A DNA stretch of 64,000 nucleotides from contig JBPYFK010000156.1 of the NCBI GenBank assembly GCA_051984675.1, positions 1 to 64,000 of the forward strand, given 5' to 3'. Origin of the DNA: JBPYFK01 sp051984675 (GTDB lineage: Bacteria > Actinomycetota > Actinomycetes > Mycobacteriales > Pseudonocardiaceae). The notes under the pieces were generated by a model that worked only from the letters and a program-made list of their open reading frames with translations, had not been told where the DNA came from and did not search any database. A program made the position numbers and the translations under genes. Below are positions 1-7,160 of the stretch, piece after piece; positions within the stretch are counted from its first letter, which is position 1, and each line of letters starts with the position of its first letter.

Positions 1-456
1 GGCGCCGGTGGTGCCCTTGGTGGTGCGGGTTCCGCAGGCCCGAGTTTCGCTGGTGACCTTGGCGTTGCTGGTGCGGGCGCTGGCGTTGGCGGCGCTGCTG
101 GTACGGCCGGTCGCGGCGGTATGGGCGGTGCCGGACGTGGTTTCGGTGGTTCTGCCCGTGGGGGCAAGGGCACCGGCGGAGCCAAGGGCGGTCCTGGTGC
201 TGGTGGCCGTGCCGGTGTTGGGACCGGAAGTGGTGACGCTGAGGGCGCTGGGGCGGGCGCTCGTGGTGCGAATGCTGCCGGTGCTCGCGGTCAGATGGGT
301 GGTGCTCCGATGAACGGTGCGCGCGGTCGTGGTCAGGGCGAAGAGCAGGAACACTCGCGTCCGAGCTGGCTGATCGAGACCGAGGATGTCTTTGGCGAGG
401 GTGTCCCGCGTGTTGCGCCCGCTGTGTTCGGCGACTTCGACAGCGAAAACCGGTAA
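1..456 (+). CDS. Glycine-rich ESX/PPE-type protein, C-terminal part
   Basis: Only the last 151 codons are in the window; the reading frame is open at base 1 and ends with TAA at 454-456. The visible part is about 110 residues of low-complexity Gly/Ala/Arg sequence, followed by a conserved-looking tail (RPSWLIETEDVFG, then VAPAVFGDFD). From family knowledge, this architecture (WXG100/PPE-like N-terminus, Gly-rich linker, RPS[WY]L...VFG...APxVxG tail) is common among type VII secretion-associated proteins of Pseudonocardiaceae. The N-terminal domain that would prove this is outside the window, so the call rests on the tail. A hairpin terminator follows 25 bp downstream. Confidence 0.6.
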   Translation, partial: GAGGALGGAGSAGPSFAGDLGVAGAGAGVGGAAGTAGRGGMGGAGRGFGGSARGGKGTGGAKGGPGAGGRAGVGTGSGDAEGAGAGARGANAAGARGQMGGAPMNGARGRGQGEEQEHSRPSWLIETEDVFGEGVPRVAPAVFGDFDSENR

Positions 457-480
457 CTGGAACGAATACCTCCCGAGTAC

Positions 481-513
481 GGAAGCTCCCGCCCAACAGG
501 GCGGAAGCTTTTT
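481..513 (+). terminator. Rho-independent terminator
   Basis: The arms GAAGCTCCCGCC and GGCGGAAGCTT flank a short CAACAG-type loop, pair with one mismatch and run straight into TTTTT. It lies 25 bp after the stop of the glycine-rich gene and is the clearest intrinsic terminator in the window. Confidence 0.75.
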
Positions 514-646
514 CGGTTCGGCGTTCTTGGTTCCGGTGGCCGAGCGTGCTGCTGGGAAGGGGAACGGCGCGCGCCCGGCCACCGGGAGTGGGTCCGGCCA
601 CGGGGTCGGGGAGGTCACTATGGCCGGACCCAGTCAGGGAAGTCTT

Positions 647-958
647 CTAATCGTCGCGGCGAAGGTGTGGTGGGAGTGGGACGTGGCGTGCGGGGCCGCG
701 GAGGTGGTGGCGTCCGGTGGGCTCGTCTTCTAGCCCGGTGAGCCGGTGTCCGGCATTGACGTGGTCGATGAGTTGCCAGACGGTGTAGCCACCATCGCCG
801 GCGTTTCCGTGTTGGGGCCGGGGACTTCGCGTGAACGCGATGCCGTAGACGAGTCCGTCGATGAGCAGCAGCGTGGTGAGTTGCAACCAGAACACGGTGG
901 GGTTCCCTTTCGTGCGGTGGGGAAACTGGTTAATGTGCTCGGGTTTCTGGCGTGTCAT
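647..958 (-). CDS. Small single-pass membrane protein of unknown function
   Basis: This is a 103-residue protein. Residues about 18-42 (TVFWLQLTTLLLIDGLVYGIAF) form one hydrophobic helix preceded by a basic N-terminus. The rest is polar, His- and Arg-rich, and shows no catalytic motif. The ATG lies inside the end of the upstream zinc-finger gene (29-bp overlap), so the two are probably translated together. The function is not recognised. Its place beside an XRE/DUF397 pair matches the small accessory genes found in such regulatory islands. Confidence 0.5.
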   Translation of the reverse strand: MTRQKPEHINQFPHRTKGNPTVFWLQLTTLLLIDGLVYGIAFTRSPRPQHGNAGDGGYTVWQLIDHVNAGHRLTGLEDEPTGRHHLRGPARHVPLPPHLRRDD

Positions 959-1220
959 CGGGGCCGTGCGGCTGCTCGGATGGGCGCCCCGCCGCGGGCG
1001 CTGCCAGCGCCGCGAGAACGTGCCAGCATTTCATGCAGGTCTCACGAGTGATCCAGTCGATTTTGGTGTACTCGCGGTGGAGTTCTTCGGCCTCGACCTT
1101 CTCGCCGCAGTAGGCGGTGACGCTCTCGTCCCGTGGTGCGGTGCGGGCGGTGATGGGGAAGGCGTGCCGTCCACTTGAGACAGGTCGCCAGAGCCGGAAG
1201 AGGGCATCGTCTTGCGTCAT
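930..1220 (-). CDS. Zinc-finger protein of the Pseudonocardiaceae regulatory-island type
   Basis: This is a 96-residue protein. It carries the signature of a small actinobacterial zinc-binding family: an N-terminal W-P...GRRHAF-like segment (here W-R-P-V-S-S-G-R-H-A-F), an AYCG cysteine near residue 38, and a C-terminal ETCMKCW pair of cysteines. The likely zinc ligands are His 19, Cys 38 and the CxxC near residues 62-65. The gene reads away from the XRE regulator at 1335, with 114 bp between them, and heads a two-gene operon with the small membrane protein. The role is inferred to be regulatory; no target is evident. Confidence 0.7.
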   Translation of the reverse strand: MTQDDALFRLWRPVSSGRHAFPITARTAPRDESVTAYCGEKVEAEELHREYTKIDWITRETCMKCWHVLAALAAPAAGRPSEQPHGPDDTPETRAH

Positions 1221-1271
1221 GGTGAACTCTCCAGGGCTGTAGCATCAGGTCAGATAAGTCACATGCTTCGA

Positions 1272-1285
1272 TGTAGCACACTACA
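1272..1285. promoter_or_regulatory. Inverted repeat TGTAG-CACA-CTACA, candidate operator
   Basis: Perfect 5-bp arms are separated by 4 bp, midway in the divergent intergenic region between the zinc-finger gene (start 1220) and the XRE regulator (start 1335). The site is well placed to control both directions. Binding by the adjacent XRE protein is an inference. Confidence 0.45.
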
Positions 1286-1334
1286 AATCAAGCGCCTACG
1301 GACTTATTCGTTCCATTGAGTGAGGTGAGGTCCC

Positions 1335-2201
1335 GTGGTCTCCGCCAGTAGCCCGACGCTGCTCAAACGGTGGGTCGCCTTGGAGTTGAAGCGCTTGAGG
1401 GACGCTGCCGGCTTCACTCGGCAGGAGGTTGCGGCTCGACTCCGCTGCAACCTCTCGCATGTCGGGCACATCGAGACGATGCGGAACCTGCCGCGAGCAC
1501 CCGAGCTGGAGATCTTGCTCGGTTACTACGGCGTGCCGGAACGTCTGGACTTTTTCGTGGGAGTTGTCGACAAGGCCAGGAGAGGAAAGGACTGGTGGAC
1601 CGCGTACAGCGGGCACGTCCCGACCTGGTTCAACTTGTTCCTGGCGATGGAGTCAGCAGCGACTCGCCTTCAAAGTTATGAGGGACTGATCGTTCCGGGC
1701 TTGTTGCAGACACCGGAGTATGCCGAGGCAATCATCAAAGGCGGCCTTGGGGAACCTAGCCAGGCCGAGGTCTCGAAGCAGGTCGAACTTCGTATGGCAC
1801 GGCAGGAGATCCTGAATAGGCAGGAAGATCCGGCTCACTGGTGGGTGATCTTGGACGAGGCCGCGCTTCGGCGACGGGTAGGTGGCCCAAAGGTGTTGCG
1901 AGACCAGCTGGAGCGCATAGCGGAGCTGGCCGAGCGCCCGAGGATCACCGTCCAGGTGCTGGAGGCTGAAGCCGGGGCACATCCCGCCCAACATGGGACG
2001 TTTACGCTCCTGGTCTTTCCGAAGGAGCTGACCGGAGACCCCGGCGTTGTGTACTGCGAGACACAGGTTGGAAGTTGCTACTACGAAGCACCACACGAGA
2101 TCGATGAATACCAGGAGGTCATGAATCAGCTCCGAATCCAGGCTGCCACTCCAGAGAGATCTCTGGCTATCATCGGCTCCTTGATAGAGGAGGTCGGATG
2201 A
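1335..2201 (+). CDS. XRE-family regulator with DUF5753 domain
   Basis: This is a 288-residue protein starting at GTG (GAGGTGAGG just upstream). Residues about 12-70 form a helix-turn-helix (ELKRLRDAAGFTRQEVAARL...LSHVGHIETMRNLP). Residues about 95-280 match the DUF5753 effector domain (YEGLIVPGLLQTPEYAEAII, RQEILNR, WVILDEAALRR, ITVQVLEAEAGAHPA). Proteins of this type in actinomycetes (WhiJ/Scr1-like) work as DNA-binding partners of small DUF397 proteins, in antitoxin-like or developmental switches. The DUF397 gene follows with a 4-bp ATGA overlap, so the two form a translationally coupled pair. Autoregulation through the palindrome at 1272 is plausible. Confidence 0.9.
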   Translation: MVSASSPTLLKRWVALELKRLRDAAGFTRQEVAARLRCNLSHVGHIETMRNLPRAPELEILLGYYGVPERLDFFVGVVDKARRGKDWWTAYSGHVPTWFNLFLAMESAATRLQSYEGLIVPGLLQTPEYAEAIIKGGLGEPSQAEVSKQVELRMARQEILNRQEDPAHWWVILDEAALRRRVGGPKVLRDQLERIAELAERPRITVQVLEAEAGAHPAQHGTFTLLVFPKELTGDPGVVYCETQVGSCYYEAPHEIDEYQEVMNQLRIQAATPERSLAIIGSLIEEVG

Positions 2202-2434
2202 GTACCGAGTTAGCGCACTGGCGGAAGAGTTCTCGCAGTGCACACCATGGCCAATGCATTGAGGTCGGTTGGCGTACGTCGAGTCGAAGCGGCAACCAAG
2301 GCATGTGCGTCGAGGTTGGCGCAGCGCAGGACGTTGTTGGCGTGCGTGACTCAAAGTTAGGTCAGCGCAGCCCCGTCTTAGTGTTTGGTCGCTCGAAGTG
2401 GTCGTCGTTCTTGGAGTCCTTGAAAGGCTGCTGA
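2198..2434 (+). CDS. DUF397 protein with a duplicated N-terminal motif
   Basis: This is a 78-residue protein overlapping the XRE stop codon (ATGA). A normal DUF397 protein has one W-K-SSRS...CVEV motif, then VRDSK and a PVLVF...W..F segment. Here the first motif occurs twice in tandem (WRKSSRS...CIEVG near residues 8-25, then WRTSSRS...CVEVG near 26-42). It is followed by VGVRDSK, PVLVF and WSSFLESLK. The rest of the domain is complete and the frame is open, so the protein is probably functional as the small partner of the XRE regulator. Confidence 0.85.
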   Translation: MSTELAHWRKSSRSAHHGQCIEVGWRTSSRSGNQGMCVEVGAAQDVVGVRDSKLGQRSPVLVFGRSKWSSFLESLKGC

Positions 2435-2448
2435 AGGCAGAGTGGTCG

Positions 2449-2793
2449 ATGAAGCAATACGCCATCCAGCTGATCTTTAGCATAGCGATTGACGAAGCGA
2501 AGAAAGACTTCGATGCCACCGTGAGTTGACGGCGGCAGGCGTCGTCTCCACAGTCGACGCTGGGAGACGAGTCAGTCAGAGCATATCGCGCGGGACCTGG
2601 ATCCGTCCCTCATCAGCGAAGCTACGTCGCCTTCCGCAAAGTCAACGTCGAGATCTCGGTGACATATACCGGAAACGGCGAGAACTACGACGGCACGACC
2701 ATCACGCCAGTGACGCAACCTCAGCAGCAGATGGAGCAGGCCGCCCATGACGTCGCGGCCGACGCGCTGGAGAAACTCGGGCCGCCGCAGTAG
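2449..2793 (+). pseudogene. Remnant of a DUF3558-like secreted/lipoprotein gene
   Basis: One frame reads MKQYAIQLIF...EAKKDFDATVS, hits TGA at 2527-2529 and continues without another stop to TAG at 2791. The continuation is protein-like: DESVRAYRAG, then SYVAFRKVNVEISVTYTG, and a helical tail ending ALEKLGPPQ. The second half resembles the C-terminal beta-strand region (YV.FRK.NV.V.V.Y) of actinobacterial DUF3558/sensor-type lipoproteins. No signal peptide or lipobox survives upstream, because the DUF397 gene ends there. The segment is therefore best read as a 5'-truncated gene also broken by a nonsense codon. The family assignment is tentative; the decay is visible directly. Confidence 0.5.
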
Positions 2794-2901
2794 CGGCGTG
2801 GGCGGGCACGTACCACCAGATCACCGGTCCGCGTATGTTTGCGCCCGAGCCAGACCCGTGGCGTTCCCGCACGGACGGCATCCATCGCATGTGAGGACGA
2901 G

Positions 2902-3264
2902 ATGCGCCGCGACAGGAAGAAGCCGATCGAGAGCACGTTTCCGCCGGACCTTCGCGCGATGGACCCGAGGAACGAGAAATCAGACGCTCCTCGGCTTGTC
3001 CTGTTGTTCCTGCTCGGGGCGGCAAGCACGCTTCTGACCTCTGCGCCCGTGATGTGGGCGCTGTACAAGGCAGCGTTGAGCGTGGCCTTGAAGATAGGTG
3101 TCGTGTATGGGTGGATTCCCTACACGCTCGTGAGTCTCCGCCTTGTCGTGCTCGCACGGTTACGGGACAGCGTTCCCTTGCGGAGGTATGCGCTTGGGAT
3201 GATCTGTTCCGCTCTTGCGCTCCATGGTCCGCTCATGATGGTCATGTATCCGCCGAACACCTAG
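2902..3264 (+). CDS. Small two- to three-helix membrane protein, unknown function
   Basis: This is about 120 residues from the ATG at 2902 (MRRDRKKPIES); an alternative ATG at 2959 (MDPRNEK) gives a shorter form. Three hydrophobic stretches are visible: LVLLFLLGAASTLLTS, ALSVALKIGVVYGWIPYTLVSLRLVVLA and ALGMICSALALHGPLMMVM. No known domain is recognised. It converges on the membrane protein at 3261-3818 and the two stop codons overlap inside a 16-bp tandem duplication. Confidence 0.5.
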   Translation: MRRDRKKPIESTFPPDLRAMDPRNEKSDAPRLVLLFLLGAASTLLTSAPVMWALYKAALSVALKIGVVYGWIPYTLVSLRLVVLARLRDSVPLRRYALGMICSALALHGPLMMVMYPPNT

Positions 3265-3283
3265 AGTGCCGAACACCTAGAGT
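3252..3283. repeat. Perfect 16-bp tandem duplication at convergent gene ends
   Basis: The unit GCCGAACACCTAGAGT occurs twice with no gap (3252-3267 and 3268-3283). It contains the stop codons of both convergent genes. Because 16 is not a multiple of three, the duplication changes the C-terminal frame of the minus-strand protein. Confidence 0.9.
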
Positions 3284-3818
3284 TCCTGCTGCGCAAGCGC
3301 CGTTCGAGTCGCAGGCGAGCATCGTGTTCAACGCCGTATTCCCGTCGCAGCGTGTTGATGAAGAAGACCACAAGCCATCCGTAGCAAAATATGATGCTGA
3401 CGACGAACAGCACGCCCGCGATGAGCGAGCCACCTCGTGCGCCCACCGCGAGGGCTGCGCCCAGTGCTCCGTACTGACGACCTCGTTGTGTGGCGAGCTG
3501 CGAACTGACACCCGGCCGGAGCAGCTGACCGGCCCGGCGCCTGCGCTCAGCCCGGAAGAATTCCCGCAATGCCCACACAAAGCTGAACGAAATCCCCAGG
3601 GTGATCACGGATAAGGCGATGACCTTGACCGTGATGGGGTCTTTCGACTCCACGATAGCGCCAAAGAGCCCGACCATACCTGCGGTTGCGCCATAGAGAG
3701 TCAGCAGCGCGAGAAGAGAAAGCAGCGCACGCCTGAACCAGTAGGCGGGTCCTCGCGTATACCAAGTCGTACCGAAGAAGGGTAGCTTCTCGATCGGAAG
3801 GGGCGGGTTGTTGCACAT
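3261..3818 (-). CDS. Multi-pass membrane protein, unknown function
   Basis: This is about 185 residues if started at the ATG at 3818 (MCNNPPLPIEK). The open frame runs further upstream to 4064 but into sequence with poor protein character, so the short start is preferred. After FFGTTWYTRGPAYWFRRALLSL, hydrophobic segments occur near residues 30-55, 65-85, 128-142 and 142-165. The sequence between the middle segments is strongly basic (RAERRRRAGQ). The opening FGT.W...GPAYW recalls small uncharacterised actinobacterial integral membrane proteins. It converges with the preceding gene. Confidence 0.55.
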   Translation of the reverse strand: MCNNPPLPIEKLPFFGTTWYTRGPAYWFRRALLSLLALLTLYGATAGMVGLFGAIVESKDPITVKVIALSVITLGISFSFVWALREFFRAERRRRAGQLLRPGVSSQLATQRGRQYGALGAALAVGARGGSLIAGVLFVVSIIFCYGWLVVFFINTLRREYGVEHDARLRLERRLRSRNSRCSAL

Positions 3819-4029
3819 GCGTTCGTCGAAGCGTGGCAACGATGTTGGGTCGAGCCTCCCGTGGCAAGACCGTTTCTGGTTCATCCGCCGCTTCCGATCG
3901 AATGATCGCGAATCTCCTGTGGACAACGGGCGGATCATATCCGCGAATGCCCCTGCCCGTGGCGCATTTGGCCAGGTCGGCATCCCTGGGGACACCGGGC
4001 GCGCAAGGCGGAGACTAGCCTGGCTACCC

Positions 4030-4599
4030 ATGGGTCGTTCCGAGGCCGAGGACGCTCGGCTCACCGAGCTGGCGCTCGCGGCGGGATCTGGGGATCATCA
4101 AGCGCTGGAGGGATTCGTCCAAGGCACGCAACGCGACGTCTGGCGCTTCGTCGCGCACCTTTCCGGCCCACGGCAGGCCGACGATCTCACGCAGGAAACC
4201 TACCTCCGCGCCCTGAAAAGCGTCCGACGATTCGCGGGGCGGTCCTCGGCGCGAACCTGGTTGCTGTCGATCGCCCGCCGGGTCGTCGTGGACCAGGTCC
4301 GCAGTGAGCGTGCGCGGCCGCGCACGGACGCACGCGCCGACTGGGTGGACACCGCTGACCGCGCACATGCCGATTCCGCCAGGGCAGGGTTCGAGGAGGT
4401 CGTCGAGCTGAACATGTTGCTGGACGGCTTGAGCGAGAAGCGGCGTGAGGCGCTGCTGCTCACACAAATGCTCGGGTTGTCTTATGAAGAGACCGCCGAA
4501 GTGTGCGGGTGCGCGATCGGCACGGTGCGTTCACGGGTGGCTCGTGCCCGGGAGGAGCTGCTCGGACACACCGCGCAGCGGTCCGAAGGCGCAGGGTAG
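4030..4599 (+). CDS. sigC: ECF-type RNA polymerase sigma factor, SigC-like
   Basis: This is 189 residues from the ATG at 4030. Region 2 is at about residues 25-90 (DVWRFVAHL, ADDLTQETYLRAL, SSARTWLLSIARRVV). Region 4 is at about 128-180 (LSEKRREALLLTQMLGLSYEETAEVCGCAIGTVRSRVARAREELL). The blocks DVWRFVA.LS, DDLTQET.LRA, RSSARTWLL.IAR and VCGC..GT.RSRVARAR match the mycobacterial SigC sequence closely, as recalled. It is followed after 50 bp by a zf-HC2 anti-sigma gene, here frameshifted. If that gene is truly dead, SigC may be unrestrained. Confidence 0.85.
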   Translation: MGRSEAEDARLTELALAAGSGDHQALEGFVQGTQRDVWRFVAHLSGPRQADDLTQETYLRALKSVRRFAGRSSARTWLLSIARRVVVDQVRSERARPRTDARADWVDTADRAHADSARAGFEEVVELNMLLDGLSEKRREALLLTQMLGLSYEETAEVCGCAIGTVRSRVARAREELLGHTAQRSEGAG

Positions 4600-4649
4600 T
4601 GCAGTAACCCGGCGGGAGCTCATTTCAGCGGTCACGCGACAGTATCTAT

Positions 4650-5410
4650 GTGGACTGCGACTGCGACACCTATCGTGAGGCGCTGTCGGCTCGGCTGGAC
4701 GGCGAGCCGGGTCCTGTCGCGGACGACGCGCTGGACGAGCATCTGGACGCGTGTGCCGCGTGCCGGTCGTGGCAGCAGCGCGCGGCCGAGCTGTCCCGGA
4801 CGCTGCGGGTTCGGTCCGTCCAGCCCACGCCCGACCTGACCGAGGCCGTTCTCCGGACCGCGACACCGCTGCGCGACCGACTCCTGCGCCGATGGCCGCG
4901 AGTTCTCCTGGGGTGTTCGCCCTGGCCCAGGTCGTGCTGGGAGCGACGCAGGCGCTCGGGCCGGAAATGGGCCACAGCATGAGCGGACCAGGGATGGGCT
5001 CGATGACCGAGCACCTGTTCAACGAGAGCACGTCGTGGAATCTGGCGCTGGGCGTCGGCATGTTGTGGTCCGCCGTCCGCGTACGCGCGAGCGCCGGACT
5101 CCTTCCCCCACTCGTCGCGTTCCTGGCCGTGCTGACCGGGTTCAGCGCCTACGACCTCATGCACGGGGAAGTCCCGGTGAGCCGGTTGGTGTCACATGGC
5201 CTTCTGGTGCTGGGGCTGATCCTGCTGCTGATGATCAACCGGGACGGCCGGCGCTGGAAGCCCGGCCCGCAGGGCGCTCACAATGCGGACGACGGTGCAC
5301 CGACTGCCGGCGAAAGCCGTGCGGATGAGGTGGCGGTCAGGAAGCGGCGGCCGTACCGTTCGGCTTCGCCAGCTGGCGGCGGGCTCGGCCAAAGGCGCGC
5401 GGCTGGTTGA
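4650..5410 (+). pseudogene. zf-HC2 anti-sigma factor, split by a frameshift
   Basis: The frame from GTG 4650 encodes a zinc-binding anti-sigma domain (MDCDCDTYREALSARLDGE; H-x3-C-x2-C in DEHLDACAACRSW near residues 29-39). It then loses sense after LLRRWPRVLLG near 4912. The membrane half continues in the next frame: GVFALAQVVLGATQALG, LALGVGMLWSAVRV, PPLVAFLAVLTGF and SHGLLVLGLILLLM, giving about four helices. Adding one G to the GGGG run near 4911-4915 would join the halves as LLGVFALAQ. It is either a real single-base deletion or a homopolymer error. The last about 74 bp overlap the convergent reductase gene. Confidence 0.75.
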
Positions 5411-6524
5411 GTGCCAGCACGGCGACGGGCTGACCATCGCGTTCGTACTGTGCGAGGAAGCAACGGCTGTCGACGTCGCCGTCCACGACGCGGACGGTGT
5501 CGTCAGCTCGGGTGCTACCGGCGAACTGGATGCGCACGCCGTACTGATCCGACCAGAAGTACGGGAGGTCGGTGTGGTGCTCGACAGTGGTGCCGGCCAA
5601 CAGGTTCCGCACCGCCACGCGCGGCTGCGTGCTGGCGGTCGTCCAGTGTTCCATGCGCAGGGAACGGCCGAGGTCGGGACGCTCGACCCGGGCGACATCC
5701 CCGACGGCCACCACGTGCGGGAGGTCGGTCACGCCACCCGCATCGCAGACCACGCCGTCGCCCAGCGTGATGCCCGATCCCGCCAACCACCCCGTGTTCG
5801 GGTGTACGCCGATGCCCACCACGACCACCTCGGCTGGCAGTACCTCGCCACTGCTGAGGCGAACCCCGACGACCCGACCGCCGGCGGTCTGGAGTTCTTC
5901 GACGCCGACGCCGGAGCGGACCGCCACCCCGTGATCCTCGTGCAACCCGGTGCAGACCTGAGCCATGCCCGACCCGAGGGCGCGGGCCAGCGGCACGGGA
6001 GCGGACTCCACGATCGTGACGTGGAGTCCGAGGCTGGCACAGGTGGAAGCGACCTCCGCGCCGATGAACCCCGCTCCCACGACGACAACCCGGGGATCAC
6101 CGCCGGTCAGCTCATCCCGGAGCGCGGAGGCGTCATCCAGCGTGCGGACGGTGTGCACACCGGCGATGTCGCCACTGTCGGGCAGGGTCCGAGCAGCCGC
6201 TCCGGTCGCGATGACGACACCGTCGACGTCGACGCGCGCCCCGCTACGCAGTTCGAGAGCGCTATCGGTCGCGTGCAGCCGGACGGCCGGATCACCGGGC
6301 AGCCAGTCGGCCTCCAGCTCGTCGTAGTCCGCCTGCTCGCCCAGGGCGAGGTCGGCGCGGTCGAGCTTGCCGAGCAGGAACTCCTTCGACAGCGGCGGCC
6401 GGTCATAGGGCAGGTGCACCTCGTCGCCCACCAGCACCAGCCTGCCGTCGAAGCCCTGCGCGCGGAGCTGCTGGGCGGCGGAGAAACCGCCCAGCGAGGT
6501 GCCCACGACGGCGATCGTCCTCAT
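5337..6524 (-). CDS. FAD-dependent ferredoxin reductase
   Basis: This is 395 residues from the ATG at 6524 (MRTIAVVGTSLGGFSAAQQL). It has an FAD-binding dinucleotide fold at the N-terminus and PYDRPPLSKE, the hallmark of rubredoxin/ferredoxin reductases of oxygenase systems. A second GAGFIGAEVASTCASLG fold near residue 150 binds NAD(P)H, and the FAD-contact segment VVAVGDVARVE lies near residue 280. It passes electrons from NAD(P)H to a ferredoxin, most simply the Rieske protein encoded immediately upstream, whose stop overlaps this start (ATGA). No terminal oxygenase gene lies alongside. The longer upstream frame lacks protein character. Confidence 0.9.
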   Translation of the reverse strand: MRTIAVVGTSLGGFSAAQQLRAQGFDGRLVLVGDEVHLPYDRPPLSKEFLLGKLDRADLALGEQADYDELEADWLPGDPAVRLHATDSALELRSGARVDVDGVVIATGAAARTLPDSGDIAGVHTVRTLDDASALRDELTGGDPRVVVVGAGFIGAEVASTCASLGLHVTIVESAPVPLARALGSGMAQVCTGLHEDHGVAVRSGVGVEELQTAGGRVVGVRLSSGEVLPAEVVVVGIGVHPNTGWLAGSGITLGDGVVCDAGGVTDLPHVVAVGDVARVERPDLGRSLRMEHWTTASTQPRVAVRNLLAGTTVEHHTDLPYFWSDQYGVRIQFAGSTRADDTVRVVDGDVDSRCFLAQYERDGQPVAVLALNQPRAFGRARRQLAKPNGTAAAS

Positions 6525-6865
6525 GCGACGGCCTCGCCCGCGAGCTCGTGCTGGGTCTGCTCCTGGCCGGCGACGTGCACGTAGATGACGCCCGCATCCA
6601 CCGTTACCGGGTGGGTGCGCACCGGCCGCTTCGCCGGCAGGCAGGTCGGCATCCCGGTGCGCAGGTCGAAGAACGCCGCGTGCAGCGGGCATTCGACGTA
6701 GCAGCCTTCGACGAAGCCGTCCGAGAGCGAGGCGTCTTGGTGGGTGCAGGTGTCATCCACCGCGTAGAACTCGCCGTCGGCGTTGAACACGGCGATGGGG
6801 ACATCGGCGAAGAACCGGACCGACTCACCGTCCGGGACTTCGTCGACACGGCAGACGGGGACCAT
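6521..6865 (-). CDS. Rieske-type [2Fe-2S] ferredoxin
   Basis: This is 114 residues from the ATG at 6865, preceded by AGGAGG five bases upstream; the GTG two codons earlier overlaps that site and is less likely. The Rieske cluster ligands are clear: CTHQDASL near residue 41 and CPLHAAFFDLRTG near residue 60 (C-x-H...C-x2-H). The fold matches the soluble ferredoxins of aromatic-ring dioxygenase systems. It is translationally coupled to the ferredoxin reductase, giving a complete two-protein electron-transfer chain with no oxygenase in sight. The pair is divergent from the mycothiol-formaldehyde genes across 295 bp. Confidence 0.9.
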   Translation of the reverse strand: MVPVCRVDEVPDGESVRFFADVPIAVFNADGEFYAVDDTCTHQDASLSDGFVEGCYVECPLHAAFFDLRTGMPTCLPAKRPVRTHPVTVDAGVIYVHVAGQEQTQHELAGEAVA

Positions 6866-7160
6866 GAGCACCTCCTGGTGACGGAGTGTTGCTTATTGGG
6901 GAACTATGGAGCGCGATACGCAACAGAATCCCGGACGTGTGTACCGCCGTCAAGAGATCGAGAAGACCTTTTTGGTCTTCGCCCATCGGGATCGTCCCTG
7001 GTTGTCGCGGCATGGGGCGCCAGCGTTACGCCGCTCCGGCACGCCGGTCGAGCGATGGTGTGCTTGATCGGGTTCGCTCTTGACAGTGCCTGCCACGGGC
7101 TTCATTGTGTCTCGCATCAGGGAACATATTCCTCAATGCGCAACGCAGGGAGGTCGGGCC

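Noticed and set aside
3808..4029. Extended N-terminus for SigC from 3808
   Set aside because: The extra 74 residues have no sigma-factor similarity, and SigC relatives begin close to the ATG at 4030.
5283..6584. Plus-strand open frame of 433 codons opposite the ferredoxin reductase
   Set aside because: It has His/Asp/Arg-rich shadow composition; the minus strand has the complete flavoprotein.
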